Shown in pieces: positions 29,276-35,448 of a stretch of 35,448 nucleotides of DNA. The DNA lies in assembly GCA_016209205.1 (NCBI GenBank), contig JACQWQ010000142.1, forward strand, positions 1-35,448. Reading direction: 5' to 3'. Under the pieces are notes generated by a model that saw only the letters and a program-made list of their open reading frames with translations, was not told the DNA's origin and searched no databases. The translations under genes were made by a program, and so were the position numbers. Every line of letters starts with the position of its first letter. Position 1 is the stretch's first letter. Origin of the DNA: Chloroflexota bacterium. Lineage in GTDB: Bacteria; Chloroflexota; Anaerolineae; UBA4142; SHND01.

Positions 29276-29918
29276 GCTTGGTGCCATGCCAACTCCACAG
29301 CGTCCCATCTTCCATCAGCAGAAGCTGTGATTGCCCGCTGCCTTCGGGAGGGCTATAGTCCAACACAAAACGCTCGCGCACGCGCCCGGGCGGGAGCGGC
29401 GGCGTTTGGGACAGCGGCGCAGCAAATCGTACGCCGTCGAGAATCCCGGGACCGCATTTCGCTGCGTCGCAAAAATCCGCTTGCGCTGTATTTCCATCCG
29501 CAATCAAAAAATATCCGCCCTTGACGGTCCCGCCGTAATACGCGGCAACAATATTTCCATCCGGTACCAGCCAATCTTTCGGCTCGCACCCGTCGAACCT
29601 ACAAACATAAATGCGCCCGTCCTTGCCTTGAACGATGAGCTGGTCTTTATCTTGATAAAACAGAGTCGTGAAAACGCGCGACACACCTGCCGCAGGCAAG
29701 GTAAAAGTTACGGGCTGACATTCCTGAGCTGCGCACAAATAGAACGCGCCCGATTCCGTTTGCACGCGCACCCCGCCGACGGTACTGACAATCTGAATCG
29801 GCTTGTCCGGTGGTTTGGCAAGCTGCTGCCAGCTCGATTGCTGACAGCCCACCATGACGACGAGCGCAAGTGCGACAAGCGAGAGTACGCGCGTGCAGAA
29901 TGTTCTTGGACGAATCAT
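29271..29918 (-). CDS. Lipoprotein of unknown function
   Basis: A 215-residue lipoprotein with a typical leader and lipobox (VMVGC). The mature part contains repeated short beta motifs with paired Cys (FYLCAAQEC, IYVCRFDGC, ADFCDAAKC), suggesting a beta-propeller-like or WD-type fold with disulfides; the last strand resembles the others (LLLMEDGTLWSWHG). I do not recognise the family. The start has an ideal GGAGG site. It occupies the segment between ligase-tail copies 3 and 4, and its stop codon lies within copy 4. Confidence 0.78.
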   Translation of the reverse strand: MIRPRTFCTRVLSLVALALVVMVGCQQSSWQQLAKPPDKPIQIVSTVGGVRVQTESGAFYLCAAQECQPVTFTLPAAGVSRVFTTLFYQDKDQLIVQGKDGRIYVCRFDGCEPKDWLVPDGNIVAAYYGGTVKGGYFLIADGNTAQADFCDAAKCGPGILDGVRFAAPLSQTPPLPPGRVRERFVLDYSPPEGSGQSQLLLMEDGTLWSWHGTKQ

Positions 29919-29956
29919 CTTGGCCTCCTTGTTGGTGTCGTTGCATTACCAAAAAA

Positions 29957-30033
29957 CTATTTCTTCACTTCCGTCCGACTCTGTTTTCCAAACATCTCCA
30001 AAATTTCCTGCTCCGTCGTCCCGTCTTTGGCTC
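29957..30033 (-). repeat. Ligase 3'-tail repeat, copy 3
   Basis: 29963-30027 matches ligase bases 31451-31515 at 60 of 65 positions without gaps. It encodes DGTTEQEILEMFGKQSRTEV then KK-stop, the ligase C-terminus, but is joined to no ligase body. Confidence 0.92.
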
Positions 30034-30039
30034 GCGCGA

Positions 30040-30207
30040 TTACGATTTTCCACCTATTGCCACGATTTCACGAATCAACTCTGGCAGATTTGGCTTTTCA
30101 AAACTGATATTGGGCGCAGGAACACGATGATGCTTGATGTTCGGCTGATGAACCCATTCCGCAATAAACTCGCTATATGCTGTGAGCGACTCGAGTGGAT
30201 TCGCCAT
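30040..30207 (-). CDS. Shrunken DUF6516/TumE-like toxin
   Basis: A 55-residue protein starting MANPLESLTAYSEFIAEW and ending IKHHRVPAPNISFEKPNLP then ELIREIVAIGGKS. From memory of the family, DUF6516-type toxins share both ends, but full-length members are roughly twice this size or more; here they are joined directly, so the catalytic middle seems to have been removed in frame. It begins one base after the stop of the gene at 30209-30478, the tight arrangement usual for toxin-antitoxin pairs. Its stop lies seven bases before ligase-tail copy 3. It is probably inactive, unless the remaining part has a regulatory role. Family assignment is an inference. Confidence 0.6.
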   Translation of the reverse strand: MANPLESLTAYSEFIAEWVHQPNIKHHRVPAPNISFEKPNLPELIREIVAIGGKS

Positions 30208-30208
30208 A

Positions 30209-30478
30209 TCAATACGCGGGCTGCACGCGCAGCACTTGATTCAATTTGCGCTCTTGCAATTTTTGACGATATGCTTGCTTACGCCGCTGCCATGTCTCAT
30301 AAATGCCTTTCCAGCGGCTGAAATCGGCGCGTGTTTCGTCGAACGCATCATATTCCGCGAGTTGTCCCGACATCAACGCAGAATAAAAATCCTCGCTCAG
30401 GATGCCGTACTTTTCTTCATACAGCGTCAAACGGCGTTCGAGCAATTTCATCTCGATGACCAATTCGTGAATTTCCAT
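30209..30478 (-). CDS. Putative antitoxin of a DUF6516-type pair
   Basis: An 89-residue mainly helical, charged protein (EMKLLERRLTLYEEKYGILS then EDFYSALMSGQLAEYDAF, then a RWKGIYETWQRRKQAYRQKL helix). It resembles the small coiled-coil-like partner proteins encoded before DUF6516/TumE-type toxins; that link is from family knowledge and gene order, not a search. The start has a perfect GAGGAGGT site lying directly after the stop codon of ligase-tail copy 2, so ribosomes ending on that tail could re-initiate here. The downstream partner gene starts one base after its stop and appears truncated internally. Confidence 0.68.
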   Translation of the reverse strand: MEIHELVIEMKLLERRLTLYEEKYGILSEDFYSALMSGQLAEYDAFDETRADFSRWKGIYETWQRRKQAYRQKLQERKLNQVLRVQPAY

Positions 30479-30488
30479 CTTTACCTCC

Positions 30489-30590
30489 TCAATCCTTTAC
30501 CGCCGTCTTGCTCTGCTTTTCAAACGTCGCCATAATCTCTTGGTCCGGCGTCGCGTGCTTTGATGATTCATCCCGGACTCGGCGCTCGAC
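30489..30590 (-). repeat. Ligase 3'-tail repeat, copy 2
   Basis: The minus strand encodes RDESSKHATPDQEIMATFEK then QSKTAVKD-stop, matching REDKSPEDATTEQEIMAMFEK then QSRTEVKE-stop of the ligase. 51 of 62 bases agree over the last part. It overlaps the 3' end of the DUF3800 gene in another frame. Confidence 0.85.
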
Positions 30591-31302
30591 GATGAGCATT
30601 ACAGATTTTACAGGCGCATACTGCGCGCGTAAAGTGCCGAACACCCACAACAGTTTCTCCTCTGCGGTCAGCGCGTTTGAAAACCAGATTGAATAATTCT
30701 TCTTCTTGATTCTCAAGATAGCGTCGCAGCGCAAAACCGCACAAATCGGCAAGTTGTACCATCGCAGTCAACTCGCTGTTGACAAAGAGCGGGGTCTCAA
30801 TGATGTTCTGAAGATTTATCCAGAGAGTGCCGCCTTTGTGGAAACGCTTCATCAAGAGCGTATGTTTTTTCGCCACCGTCTCATTGTTATCGTGAATCAA
30901 GAGACCAAAGTTTTTCTGGGTCGCATTCTGATTGATGGCGGCAAGATATTGCTCAAAGCGTGAAACAATCTGCTCGAACGCTTGCTCATCTATAGTTTTC
31001 GGAGCGCGCGTTGGGTCAAAATGTATCTTGTCTACACATTCGGCAAACAATCGCGCAAAGCCCCAACTCGCCAACGCTTGGGCAACATCGCGAACCAACG
31101 CGCGCCGCTCTTGTAAGGTCTGAATCTCCTGGTCCGCCAGATCGTACTTGGCTTTTATGCTATCAATGACTCTATCGCAATCTCTCCAAAACTGAACCGG
31201 AATGGCTACGCCGGCAAGGACATAGTGCGATGTATTGCCCGGTATATCAGGTGTTCCAGATTCATCTACATAACAAAGATACACATGCCCTCCAATTGAC
31301 AT
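30568..31302 (-). CDS. DUF3800 domain protein
   Basis: A 244-residue DUF3800 protein. Members carry conserved acidic residues in a probable nuclease-like fold and are common in mobile and defence-rich DNA; the function is not firmly established. Visible signatures are YVDESGTPD near the N-terminus, SHYVLAGVAI, LLIHDNNE, and QLADLCGFALRRYLE. The protein seems to end naturally at CACKICNAH; the last seven residues (RRAPSPG) read into the duplicated ligase tail, which probably replaced the original stop region. The ATG at 31302 was chosen over an upstream TTG that would lie in a hairpin. No clear ribosome site is seen. It is the first gene after the intact ligase. Confidence 0.8.
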   Translation of the reverse strand: MSIGGHVYLCYVDESGTPDIPGNTSHYVLAGVAIPVQFWRDCDRVIDSIKAKYDLADQEIQTLQERRALVRDVAQALASWGFARLFAECVDKIHFDPTRAPKTIDEQAFEQIVSRFEQYLAAINQNATQKNFGLLIHDNNETVAKKHTLLMKRFHKGGTLWINLQNIIETPLFVNSELTAMVQLADLCGFALRRYLENQEEELFNLVFKRADRRGETVVGVRHFTRAVCACKICNAHRRAPSPG

Positions 31303-31319
31303 GAAAAAAGCGACTGGGT

Positions 31320-31338
31320 TTGGGGCTAAAAGCCCCAA
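31320..31338. other. Hairpin before the DUF3800 gene
   Basis: TTGGGGC-taaaa-GCCCCAA, a perfect 7-bp stem, 18 bp upstream of the DUF3800 ATG. On the minus strand a T-run follows only after 10 bases, so it is a weak terminator at best. Confidence 0.6.
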
Positions 31339-31444
31339 GATGAGACGCGCGGCGACTCATCCCAGACGCAAGATTACTTTACTCGATTGCGGTGCAAAAG
31401 TCAAGTAAAAATTGTTTCATCTCTTTGTTCCCCAACTTGAAATT

Positions 31445-33178
31445 TCATTCCTTCACTTCCGTCCGACTCTGTTTTTCAAACATCGCCATAATCTCCTGCT
31501 CCGTCGTCGCGTCTTCGGGTGATTTATCCTCGCGGTCGGGATTCACCACGCGCGGGAAACGCAGCGCGTAGCCCGCTTCATCGTCGTACATGCCCGTCGC
31601 GTGAATTTGGCTGCGCGTGATTTCGTCGGCTTGGACTTCCATCACCAATTTCGGTTCGATCCACACATCGGGCGTCATGTTGGAATCCACCCGCGCGTGT
31701 TTGTGCGGCAGCGCGATCGCGTCCAATTTTTCGCGGTACGCCGCCCATTCCAATTCCGTCAGCCCCGAACCGACTTTGGCGACGCTGCGAAAGCGGTCGT
31801 TCTTGGCGTCATACACTGCGCACAACAGCGCGCCGATGCCAAATTTCGCGCGCTGCCCGCGCCCGCGCAAATAACCGATCACGACCACATCCACCGTATC
31901 GCGCAAATGCCCCTGATACGCGCGTTTGAATTTCATCCAATTGAAATTGCGCGCGCCCGCTTGATACGTCGAATCGGGTCGCTTCGCCATGATGCCTTCA
32001 AGCCCCGCTTCGATTTTCGCAGTGAAAAATTCATCAATCGCTTTCGGCTCATTCACGTAAATCTGTTCGATGAGTTGAATGCCGGGACCTTCGGAAATGA
32101 GCGCGCCCAATTTTTCGTGACGTTCTTTGTACGGCACGCCGGTCACATCTTGTCCGTCAATCCACAACACATCAAACGCAAGCAATTTCAACGGGTGTGA
32201 TTGTGTCATTTCATCAATGCCGTATTTGCGTCGGCGCTGACTCGTCTCTTGAAACGGCAGAAAATCACCCGTGTCGGGATCGAACGCAATCGCTTCGCCT
32301 TCGAGAATCGCTTTGTGCGCCTTGACCTGTTGGCGCACCGCATCCGCGACATCGGGAAACATCGGCGTCGTTTCTTCCAGATTGCGCGAAAACAGACGCA
32401 CCGTGTCGCCGTCCTTGTGCGCCTGCACGCGAAAGCCGTCCACTTTTGGTTCCAGCGCGCACTCGCCCATACGCGTAATAATTTCGTCCGCGCTTTTCGC
32501 GCGTTCCGCGAGCTCCATGCGAATCGGTCGCCCGACGCTGATTTTCAATTTGTTGACCGCTTTGATGCCGCCCTTTTTGAACGTCGTCGCCACAAGACCC
32601 AAATCGCTCGTAATGTTGTACCCACGTTCCAATGCGGGACGCAAACTTTTATCGCCCGTTTCACTCCACGATAAACCGTCGAGCACCGTCACATCGCCGA
32701 CGCCGAGCCGCAAACGTCCCATCGGCACGCGCAGCAGATAACGCGCCTCGCGTGGACTCGACTGCTTCAACAAGTCCGCGAGCAAGCCGACGCGTTTTTC
32801 CACCGTACCTTCGCCGCTCGTCGTCGCAATCTCGCGCAATTTTTCAAACACCTCTTCCACTTGCAACTTTTTGCTTTTCGCTTTGCTCAATTCCTCGACG
32901 ACGATGCCGTAATCCCCTTTTTCCTTGTATGCTTTTTTTACTTCGGCAAGCGGCGTATTCGTCGCCTGCGCGACGGCTTGGGCAATCAACGCCTCGCCCA
33001 TGCCGAATTCAATCGCTTCGTAATTCGGCGCGAGCCGTTCTTGCGTCAAATACACAATTGCGGACATATCGTCCGCCTCCGCGTGTTTGAACAAATCGCC
33101 GAGAATACGCGTCATTTCCAAACGCTTGGACGTCGCTTCGAGCTGGGATAGGTATTCGACAAGTTCTGAAAATTTCAT
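31445..33178 (-). CDS. lig: ATP-dependent DNA ligase (archaeal LigB type)
   Basis: A 577-residue ATP-dependent DNA ligase. It seals nicks through a ligase-AMP intermediate; the adenylated Lys is K245 in EPKVDGFRV (motif I). An N-terminal helical DNA-binding domain (1-205) precedes the adenylation domain (about 215-430; LFSRNLEETTPMFPD, ILEGEAIAFD, EGIMAKRPDSTYQAG, NWMKFKR) and an OB-fold (about 440-577; KVGSGLTELEWAAY, VWIEPKLVMEVQADEI, LRFPRV). The C-terminal tail is SPEDATTEQEIMAMFEKQSR then TEVKE. The start at 33178 matches the family; the ribosome site is poor. The tail DNA is repeated at 30489, 29957 and 29243, next to foreign cargo. Confidence 0.93.
   Translation of the reverse strand: MKFSELVEYLSQLEATSKRLEMTRILGDLFKHAEADDMSAIVYLTQERLAPNYEAIEFGMGEALIAQAVAQATNTPLAEVKKAYKEKGDYGIVVEELSKAKSKKLQVEEVFEKLREIATTSGEGTVEKRVGLLADLLKQSSPREARYLLRVPMGRLRLGVGDVTVLDGLSWSETGDKSLRPALERGYNITSDLGLVATTFKKGGIKAVNKLKISVGRPIRMELAERAKSADEIITRMGECALEPKVDGFRVQAHKDGDTVRLFSRNLEETTPMFPDVADAVRQQVKAHKAILEGEAIAFDPDTGDFLPFQETSQRRRKYGIDEMTQSHPLKLLAFDVLWIDGQDVTGVPYKERHEKLGALISEGPGIQLIEQIYVNEPKAIDEFFTAKIEAGLEGIMAKRPDSTYQAGARNFNWMKFKRAYQGHLRDTVDVVVIGYLRGRGQRAKFGIGALLCAVYDAKNDRFRSVAKVGSGLTELEWAAYREKLDAIALPHKHARVDSNMTPDVWIEPKLVMEVQADEITRSQIHATGMYDDEAGYALRFPRVVNPDREDKSPEDATTEQEIMAMFEKQSRTEVKE
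31448..31515 (-). repeat. Ligase 3'-tail repeat, copy 1 (in the intact gene)
   Basis: The reference copy of the repeated tail, forming the last 23 codons of the ligase gene. Compare copies 2-4 downstream. Confidence 0.9.
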
Positions 33179-33200
33179 TTTAGTTTTCGTATTCCGCAAC

Positions 33201-33281
33201 ACGTTTCACGTTTGACGCTTCACGTTTCACAAACACAGAACGAATAAATTCGTCACTACGTTTCACGTTTGACGTTTCACG
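33201..33281. repeat. ACGTTTCACGTTTGACG direct repeats
   Basis: ACGTTTCACGTTTGACG occurs at 33201 and 33258, each followed by further TTCACG units. The repeat lies between the ligase start and the cupin gene. Confidence 0.85.
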
Positions 33282-33296
33282 CATTGCGTATATGGT

Positions 33297-33833
33297 TTAA
33301 TCGCGCGCGTAATCATCTTGCACGCGATGAATATCGTCTTCGTCGGACGGGTGCGCGGGGTCCGTGTGAATCCAAATCTCTGCCACCGCGCCCCAGGCGT
33401 CGAGACCGACGAGGCGATGGCGCGTGCCCTGCGCCACCTCGATCGTTTGTCCAACGTCGAGCGTGATGAGTGCTGCGGGCTGCGCGTCGGTGGGACTGGC
33501 ATAGACGCCGACCGGGCCACTGACGGCGCGCCACACTTCACTGCGGCGGTCGTGATACTGCCACGACAAGCGCGCGTGCGGCGCAACCAACAAGATTTTT
33601 GGACTGCGCTCGGAGGAGCGCGCGTGTTTGGGCAGCGGAACGCCGTGATAATACGCCTCGATAAATTTATCCGCATCCGCGTCCGCTACGCGCAAAAACG
33701 CGCCCCATGGGCGCGCGGCATCCACTTGTGTAATCGTCAAACCCTGCGCCTGTAAATGCGCGCGGAACAGATCAACAATCTCTGGCTTGGAGAACGCAGC
33801 GTGAAGCGTCGGCGGCGCTGCTTGAATCGTCAT
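33297..33833 (-). CDS. Cupin protein, mannose-6-phosphate isomerase type II-like
   Basis: A 178-residue protein with the cupin domain found at the C-terminus of ManC-type mannose-6-phosphate isomerase/GDP-mannose pyrophosphorylases: RPWGAFLRV, LSWQYHDRRSEVWRAVSGPVGV, GTRHRLVGL, EIWIHTDPAHPSDEDDIHRV then QDDYAR. The usual metal-binding His/Glu positions are largely kept. There is no nucleotidyltransferase part, so it may be a stand-alone isomerase or a sugar-nucleotide-related cupin. The N-terminal 45 residues are unassigned. A TTGAGG ribosome site precedes the ATG. It follows the membrane-TPR gene by nine bases on the same strand. Confidence 0.85.
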   Translation of the reverse strand: MTIQAAPPTLHAAFSKPEIVDLFRAHLQAQGLTITQVDAARPWGAFLRVADADADKFIEAYYHGVPLPKHARSSERSPKILLVAPHARLSWQYHDRRSEVWRAVSGPVGVYASPTDAQPAALITLDVGQTIEVAQGTRHRLVGLDAWGAVAEIWIHTDPAHPSDEDDIHRVQDDYARD

Positions 33834-33842
33834 TCGCTTGCC

Positions 33843-35288
33843 TCAAGTTGCTTGGCTCGCCAGCGGCGCGTGCAGAACCCCGCGCAGCGCGTTTGCAAAA
33901 TGCTTGGCGTCATTCCGGCTCGCGTGGCGCGCGCCGAGTTTGAATTGTTCGAATGCTTCGCTGCGCTTGCCCAGTCGCCACAACGTCAAGCCCAGATTGT
34001 AGCGCCCCGGCGCCGAAAACGGATCCAAGGCAATGGTCTGACGAAACACGCGTTCGGCTTGGGCGATTTTATTTTGCTCAAAAAACAGGATGCCGAGATC
34101 GTTCAGCGCCGCCGCGTTGCCCGGGTCCAATTCCAGCGCGCGCTCAAACGCCGCCTGCGCCGCCGGAAAATTACGCGTTGCATAGAATTGGCGCGCCTTT
34201 TGATAGTGCCCGATGGCTCCGTCCCGCGCCGCGCGTTCGACATCGGCTGGCGCGCTGGGCAAAGCTGGCACTTTAATTTCTACCTCTTTGATTTCTTGCC
34301 CAACCGGGGTCGTTAGGAGAGCCATTGTCATTGGGCTACCCAGCGCGGGGAGCGCCGGTAAATCCATTGCGGGCGCGAACGACGAAAACGCAGGCATGGC
34401 GGGCAGGACCAAAACGGGCGGCGCACTGTATGAAACGAGCGGCGTACTGAACATAGGGGTGTCAGCCGCCGGTTGTGACATTGCCAACTCCGCGCGCACA
34501 TCCATAAACGGCGCACCCAAATCCACCGGCTCGACGGTCGCCGCAGGAGGATTGACTTGGGGCTGCGGCTTGGGGCGCGCGGGTTTCCGTTCGGCATCGT
34601 CTTGACGCAAACGCGGGGTCGCGCTCGACGCGGCGGGCGTCGTACTCGACGACGTTCCCGGATACACCGGCGTGGACGCCGATTGCGCGAACGCGCCGAG
34701 ATTTTCCATCAACTGTGAAACCACCGACGCCGGAGTATAACTCGGACTCGACGCGGGCGCTGGTGTCTCACCAGCATCGCGTACCGGACGATCCAACATC
34801 GCGCCGATTTTTCGCGCCAACGTCTGCATCTCGCCGTGCGTGCCGCGCTCATTCACTACCAACGTAGAACCATCCGCCGCTTGCAGCTGCACTTGCCAAA
34901 TCGGGAACAGCGCGGGAATCTGTTCCGTCGTCTTGCGCGGGACTGTCACCGCCACGTCACGAATGATGTTGAACGACATTTCGCGCCGCCCCATCGGCAA
35001 GAACAAAAATGAATCCGTCCGCTCTGCCGTGCGTTGACGCGTGTCAATCACGACCCGCGTAGAGCTCAGTGCGTTGAGAAATGATGCCAGCAGCGCCAAA
35101 CCTATCACGAGCGCGACAATTACGACAATCGAAATGCTCTCGCCGCCTTCGTCCAGGAACGAGCTCAAGCCGACACATGCGACGACGGCAAAAATAAACA
35201 GTCCAATCAGATTGCCCAAACCATTCGCGCCGCTTTTGCCCAAAACAATTCGTTCGGGCTGTTCGCTTAACGTTTTGAGATTCGCCAT
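33843..35288 (-). CDS. Membrane protein with C-terminal TPR repeats
   Basis: A 481-residue protein. Two membrane helices lie near the N-terminus (GNLIGLFIFAVVACVGLSSF and ISIVVIVALVIGLALLASFL), followed by a PH-like beta domain (about 75-175; RVVIDTRQRTAERTDSFLFL, then PIWQVQLQAADGSTLVV), a long Pro/Ala/Ser linker (about 175-360) and two to three TPR units (about 375-470; RNFPAAQAAFERALELDPGN, NKIAQAERVFRQTIALDPFS). It is probably a scaffold at the cytoplasmic face; no enzyme domain is seen. The start at 35288 was chosen because a strong -10 box lies only ten bases upstream; the longer frame would include the promoter and moaC start region. Confidence 0.8.
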   Translation of the reverse strand: MANLKTLSEQPERIVLGKSGANGLGNLIGLFIFAVVACVGLSSFLDEGGESISIVVIVALVIGLALLASFLNALSSTRVVIDTRQRTAERTDSFLFLPMGRREMSFNIIRDVAVTVPRKTTEQIPALFPIWQVQLQAADGSTLVVNERGTHGEMQTLARKIGAMLDRPVRDAGETPAPASSPSYTPASVVSQLMENLGAFAQSASTPVYPGTSSSTTPAASSATPRLRQDDAERKPARPKPQPQVNPPAATVEPVDLGAPFMDVRAELAMSQPAADTPMFSTPLVSYSAPPVLVLPAMPAFSSFAPAMDLPALPALGSPMTMALLTTPVGQEIKEVEIKVPALPSAPADVERAARDGAIGHYQKARQFYATRNFPAAQAAFERALELDPGNAAALNDLGILFFEQNKIAQAERVFRQTIALDPFSAPGRYNLGLTLWRLGKRSEAFEQFKLGARHASRNDAKHFANALRGVLHAPLASQAT

Positions 35289-35298
35289 GATGTTGTGA

Positions 35299-35327
35299 AT
35301 TATACCATCAACGTTAAGACCCGTCAG
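35299..35327 (-). promoter_or_regulatory. Promoter of the membrane-TPR/cupin unit
   Basis: Minus-strand CTGACG (35322-35327), 17-bp spacer, TATAAT (35299-35304). The start would be about four bases before the ATG, a nearly leaderless message. Confidence 0.7.
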
Positions 35328-35353
35328 GTCTTTTGTTGTATAATTCCGCGCGT

Positions 35354-35448
35354 ATGCTGACCCATCTCGATGCGCAGGGGCGCGCGCAAATGGTGGACGT
35401 GAGCGCAAAAGCCGACACCGAACGCGTCGCGATTGCCAAAGCGCACGT
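35354..35448 (+). CDS. moaC: Cyclic pyranopterin monophosphate synthase MoaC (5' end)
   Basis: The first 31 codons read MLTHLDAQGRAQMVDVSAK then ADTERVAIAKAH, the characteristic MoaC N-terminus. MoaC, with MoaA, makes cyclic pyranopterin monophosphate in molybdenum-cofactor synthesis. The gene leaves the window. A TATAAT (35339-35344) lies nine bases before the ATG without a clear -35, so the transcript is probably very short-leadered. It is divergent from the membrane-TPR gene. Confidence 0.9.
   Translation, partial: MLTHLDAQGRAQMVDVSAKADTERVAIAKAH

Noticed and set aside
29243-31515. Ligase tails explained as a shared C-terminal domain of the cargo proteins
   Set aside because: The cargo genes end in other reading frames, and the 92% nucleotide identity of copy 3 points to DNA duplication.

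Overview
The window is chromosomal DNA from a GC-rich bacterium, most likely a member of the Chloroflexota (Anaerolineae-like). That placement is an inference from gene content: a DUF1501/DUF1800 Tat-secreted pair, many Thr/Pro-linker lipoproteins, an archaeal-type ATP-dependent DNA ligase, GAF-rich sensors, LuxR-type ATPase regulators, and short tandem repeats of the AATCCTGTT kind. No marker long enough for firm placement is present. Only the first ~42 bases of a 16S rRNA gene lie at the left edge, on the minus strand, with its leader and promoter.

Layout. 1-400: 16S 5' end, leader and promoter. 557-3831: DUF1501 and DUF1800 genes (minus) separated by three 30-bp palindromic repeats. 3829-5082: tRNA-Lys(CTT) and tRNA-Arg(CCT) divergent from overlapping promoters, then an HNH endonuclease gene whose leader holds a promoter, a 5' hairpin and an intrinsic terminator. 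5141-9028: a NarL-type regulator converging on a 1074-residue receiver-PAS-PAS-GAF4 protein without kinase domain; both receivers lack the acidic pair. 9488-15031: HtrA-like protease, TIR-TPR-SUMF1 fusion, UBP zinc finger and a TPR protein, with palindromic repeat families between them. 15026-18935: a minus-strand cluster of LysM-CAP, CAP, PPOX, alpha/beta hydrolase and a decayed hydrolase copy. 18974-23034: SMR transporter, flavin reductase, a secreted protein and an SGNH-like lipoprotein. 23329-25749: ATPase-LuxR regulator.

25789-31515 is an accessory region. It holds a complete type II restriction-modification system (D12-class adenine methylase, controller protein, PD-ExK endonuclease and a second, beta-type methylase), with a 5' fragment of a flavin reductase gene directly before the first methylase. 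Beside it, the 3' end of the ATP-dependent DNA ligase gene is repeated downstream of the intact gene three more times (82%, 92% and about 70% identity), each copy bordering a different cargo: a DUF3800 protein, a toxin-antitoxin-like pair with a shrunken toxin, a lipoprotein, and then the restriction-modification block. This looks like serial insertion of cassettes at the ligase 3' end and is the most unusual structure in the window.

31445-35448: the ligase, a cupin of the mannose-6-phosphate isomerase type, a membrane/TPR protein, and the start of moaC leaving the window on the plus strand. Several genes are broken or shortened by internal deletion (hydrolase at 15026-15824, toxin at 30040-30207), and several 3' gene ends are duplicated (ligase, SGNH gene, CAP genes). 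Start codons were chosen by Shine-Dalgarno spacing, signal peptides and family length; where these conflict it is stated.
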